Assembly: GCA_002746395.1 (NCBI GenBank)
Contig: NVXA01000007.1
Coordinates: 42,730-59,363, forward strand
Length of the DNA stretch: 16,634 nt
Direction: 5' to 3'
DNA from: Paracoccaceae bacterium
GTDB taxonomy: Bacteria; Pseudomonadota; Alphaproteobacteria; Rhodobacterales; Rhodobacteraceae
In this document: in pieces, positions 14,895 through 16,634 of the stretch
How positions within the stretch are numbered: position 1 is the first letter of the stretch
Layout of the letters: each line of letters opens with the position of its first letter
Notes under the pieces: model-generated
What the model was told of the DNA's origin: nothing
Seen by the model: the letters and a program-made list of their open reading frames with translations, nothing else
The model's database searches: none
Program-made: the position numbers and the translations under genes

Positions 14895-14956
14895 AGAAGC
14901 AACCCTACAATATTGAGCACTGACGTTCCATGTTCTCTCACCTCGATCGTTTTCAT
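14891..14956 (-). CDS. 21-codon ORF coupled to the VOC gene; possible remnant of a quinone-reductase start
   Basis: The ATG complementary to 14954-14956 is preceded by a perfect AAGGAGG 5 bases away, which itself overlaps the M32 stop codon. The peptide begins MKTIEVREHGTSVL and ends in a hydrophobic stretch. Its TGA stop overlaps the VOC ATG as ATGA. The first residues resemble the N-terminus of NADPH:quinone reductase/zinc-type alcohol dehydrogenase proteins (pattern MKAI-x-V-x-E-H-G-G-x-E-V-L). It is either a leader that loads ribosomes for the VOC gene or the remains of a deleted gene whose ribosome-binding site was kept. Confidence 0.55.
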   Translation of the reverse strand: MKTIEVREHGTSVLNIVGLLL

Positions 14957-14966
14957 CCCGCCCTCC

Positions 14967-16451
14967 TTAAAGGTCGTACAAATCGGTAAACTTTTTGTTC
15001 AGGTATGCCATCAATGGTTTTTCCGTGGGCACATGGCCCACTGCGTTGGCGATAGTCTGATCCGGCGACGAAAGGTGTGCTTTTTGGTGGATGTTTTCAC
15101 CCAGCCACGCCAACGCATTAGATGTGTCACCTTTGGCAAAATCATCGTCCAGTGTCGGCATGACATCCTGCATTTTTGCAAACAGTTCCCCTGCATAGAT
15201 GTTACCCAGAGAGTATGTGGGGAAATATCCAAACAACCCAACGGGCCAATGCACATCTTGCAAAACGCCCCGCGCGGCATCAGGTACATCGACGCCAAAG
15301 TCGCGTTTGAAAGTGTCGTTCCACGCCGCTTCCAGATCGGCGACTTGCAAATCGTCGTGGATTAAAGCGCGTTCAAGCTCGAACCGCATCAGAATGTGGA
15401 GGTTGTAGTGCAGCTCATCCGCCTCTGTCCGAATGAAGCTGGCACCAACACGGTTAACCGCACGATACAGCGCCTCTCCATCCTTCAGGCCGAAATCACC
15501 CATCTCGTCATGCATAACGCCAAACATCCACTCACAGAACGCACGGCTGCGGCCAATCTGGTTTTCCAGCATACGTGACTGGCTTTCATGCACCCCCATG
15601 GAGGCGTATTTACCCGCTGGCTGCATCGCCAATTCCATCGGCATACCCTGTTCGTATTTTGAATGGCCGACTTCGTGGATCGTCGAATAGAAACAGTTAA
15701 ACACGTTTTTGGGGTCAACCCGCGTGGTGATCCGTGAATCGTTGTTGTTGCCAGAACTGAACGGATGCACTGCCAAGTCAATCCGGCCAGCATCCCAGTC
15801 GTATTCAAACGCGCTCGCCAAACGATTGGCGACGGCCATTTGCACATCACCGCCAAATTCACCTTGAACGGTTGGCACATCCATACCTTTATCCGCAATC
15901 GCACCGCGAAGTTCGGTCAAGCCGGGGCGCAAGCGGCCCAGTAATTCGGCCAACGGGCCAGATTTTGCCCCCGGCTCGTAATCATTCAGCAACGCATCAT
16001 AAAGGTCGCCACCATCCGCCAGACACGCAGCTTCCTGCCGACGCAAATCGAGAACTTTTTCCAAGGTCGGCGCGAATGCCGCAAAATTGTTTGCCGCGCG
16101 CGCATCTGCCCAAACCTGTTGGGAGGCCGAGGTTACCCGCGCGATCTCGCCGGCCAAATCAGCTGGAATTTTCGTTGCCCGCGCATAGGATTTCTTTGCC
16201 TCCGCAACGTTGACTTTTCCCACAGCATCCAGCGTGCTTTCATCAATGGAATCGAACCACTCTGGCAGGCGAATATCCATATTGCGGGCGTGAATGACGG
16301 TCTCTAACGCCGCGTTTTGCTCGGACCGCTGGGCGTTGCCTTTACGCGGCATCATCACCTCTTGATCCCACATAATAAGCCCTCCGATTTGCTCCAATGC
16401 AGAGGTGGTTTTCAGGTGGTCAAGCAAAGTGTCATAGGCAGAGTTAGTCAT
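14967..16451 (-). CDS. M32-family metallocarboxypeptidase (carboxypeptidase Taq type)
   Basis: A 494-residue, mainly helical cytoplasmic zinc carboxypeptidase that removes C-terminal residues from peptides. The zinc and catalytic motif HEVGH is at 259-263 (E260 the general base) and the third ligand is in HESQSR (H288, E289). Other family segments are MWDQEVMMP (27-35), HPFSSGNNNDSRITTR (229-244), EQIGG near the start, and GYFPTYSLGNIYA toward the C-terminus. The length is typical. The ribosome-binding site is weak (GGAA about 7 bases before the ATG). It ends at a TAA that overlaps the ribosome-binding site of the following 21-codon ORF, so these genes are probably co-transcribed. Confidence 0.96.
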   Translation of the reverse strand: MTNSAYDTLLDHLKTTSALEQIGGLIMWDQEVMMPRKGNAQRSEQNAALETVIHARNMDIRLPEWFDSIDESTLDAVGKVNVAEAKKSYARATKIPADLAGEIARVTSASQQVWADARAANNFAAFAPTLEKVLDLRRQEAACLADGGDLYDALLNDYEPGAKSGPLAELLGRLRPGLTELRGAIADKGMDVPTVQGEFGGDVQMAVANRLASAFEYDWDAGRIDLAVHPFSSGNNNDSRITTRVDPKNVFNCFYSTIHEVGHSKYEQGMPMELAMQPAGKYASMGVHESQSRMLENQIGRSRAFCEWMFGVMHDEMGDFGLKDGEALYRAVNRVGASFIRTEADELHYNLHILMRFELERALIHDDLQVADLEAAWNDTFKRDFGVDVPDAARGVLQDVHWPVGLFGYFPTYSLGNIYAGELFAKMQDVMPTLDDDFAKGDTSNALAWLGENIHQKAHLSSPDQTIANAVGHVPTEKPLMAYLNKKFTDLYDL

Positions 16452-16508
16452 ATTCGTTTCCGTTAGAATAATGGTTGTTGAAAATTGTCATGGTAGAGTT
16501 GGCAAACT

Positions 16509-16634
16509 TTAAGTCTCAAGAGGAAAATCGTCGCCCTCTTCTACTTTTGGTGCCATTCCCATTTCTGCAATTGTACGCCGTAAAATCTTGCAGAATCGAA
16601 TTGTAGCCGGTGTCGGTTTACGGTTGTCATTCCA
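16509..16634 (-). CDS. C-terminal fragment of an unrecognised protein
   Basis: The last 41 codons of a gene entering from the right edge, ending in TAA at 16509-16511. The visible part begins WNDNRKPTPATIRFCKILRR and continues with a short helix (TIAEMGMAPK) and an acidic tail (VEEGDDFPLET). The composition and an uninterrupted frame up to the edge suggest a real coding end rather than chance. I do not recognise it. It ends 57 bases before the M32 start on the same strand, so the two could share a transcript. Confidence 0.55.
   Translation of the reverse strand, partial: WNDNRKPTPATIRFCKILRRTIAEMGMAPKVEEGDDFPLET

Overview
The window looks like chromosomal DNA from an alphaproteobacterium of the Rhodobacterales, probably the marine Roseobacter group. 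The proteins closely resemble those of that group as I remember them (LeuB, LeuC, LeuD, Asd, M32 carboxypeptidase, beta-carbonic anhydrase). The order leuC, leuD, membrane protein, endonuclease/exonuclease/phosphatase gene, and then leuB and asd nearby, also fits that lineage. The taxonomic call rests on recognition, not on a search.

Layout. At 1-1331 there are the first codons of a probable M17-type aminopeptidase, a small Hpt-like helical protein, and a divergent beta-carbonic anhydrase. At 1351-3591 there is a visibly AT-rich insert: a 596-residue protein with a nitrilase-like C-terminal half and, divergent from it across an AT-rich spacer, an unrecognised 74-residue protein. At 3593-5533 come asd (TTG start) and two tandem exported paralogues. 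At 5600-6461 there is a second AT-rich gene, an HNH nuclease-like protein, followed by a repeat-bearing gap. At 6462-10319 lie leuB, a LysR regulator, a divergent NAD(P)-binding protein and a metallophosphoesterase whose start codon sits inside a perfect inverted repeat. At 10316-16634 a mostly same-strand run reads (from high to low coordinates) partial hypothetical, M32 carboxypeptidase, tiny coupled ORF, VOC protein, tiny ORF, leuC, leuD, a frameshifted membrane protein, and an exported endonuclease/exonuclease/phosphatase protein.

How the genes work together. LeuC/LeuD and LeuB catalyse consecutive steps of leucine synthesis, and Asd feeds lysine, threonine and methionine synthesis, so the backbone is amino-acid metabolism. 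The nitrilase-like and HNH genes look like accessory cargo between conserved genes. Neither has a recognisable partner here, so a complete new system cannot be claimed.

The observations I would check first are four. One is the standalone nitrilase-like protein with an unrecognised N-terminal half. The second is the 8-bp tandem duplication that breaks the membrane-protein gene, where deleting one copy restores a 264-residue protein. The third is the 10-bp stem that would bury the phosphatase start codon with its ribosome-binding site in the loop. The fourth is the 21-codon ORF with a perfect Shine-Dalgarno that overlaps the VOC gene start by ATGA. No RNA gene, CRISPR array, insertion sequence, attachment site or origin was seen, and no gene-free stretch exceeds about 300 bases.
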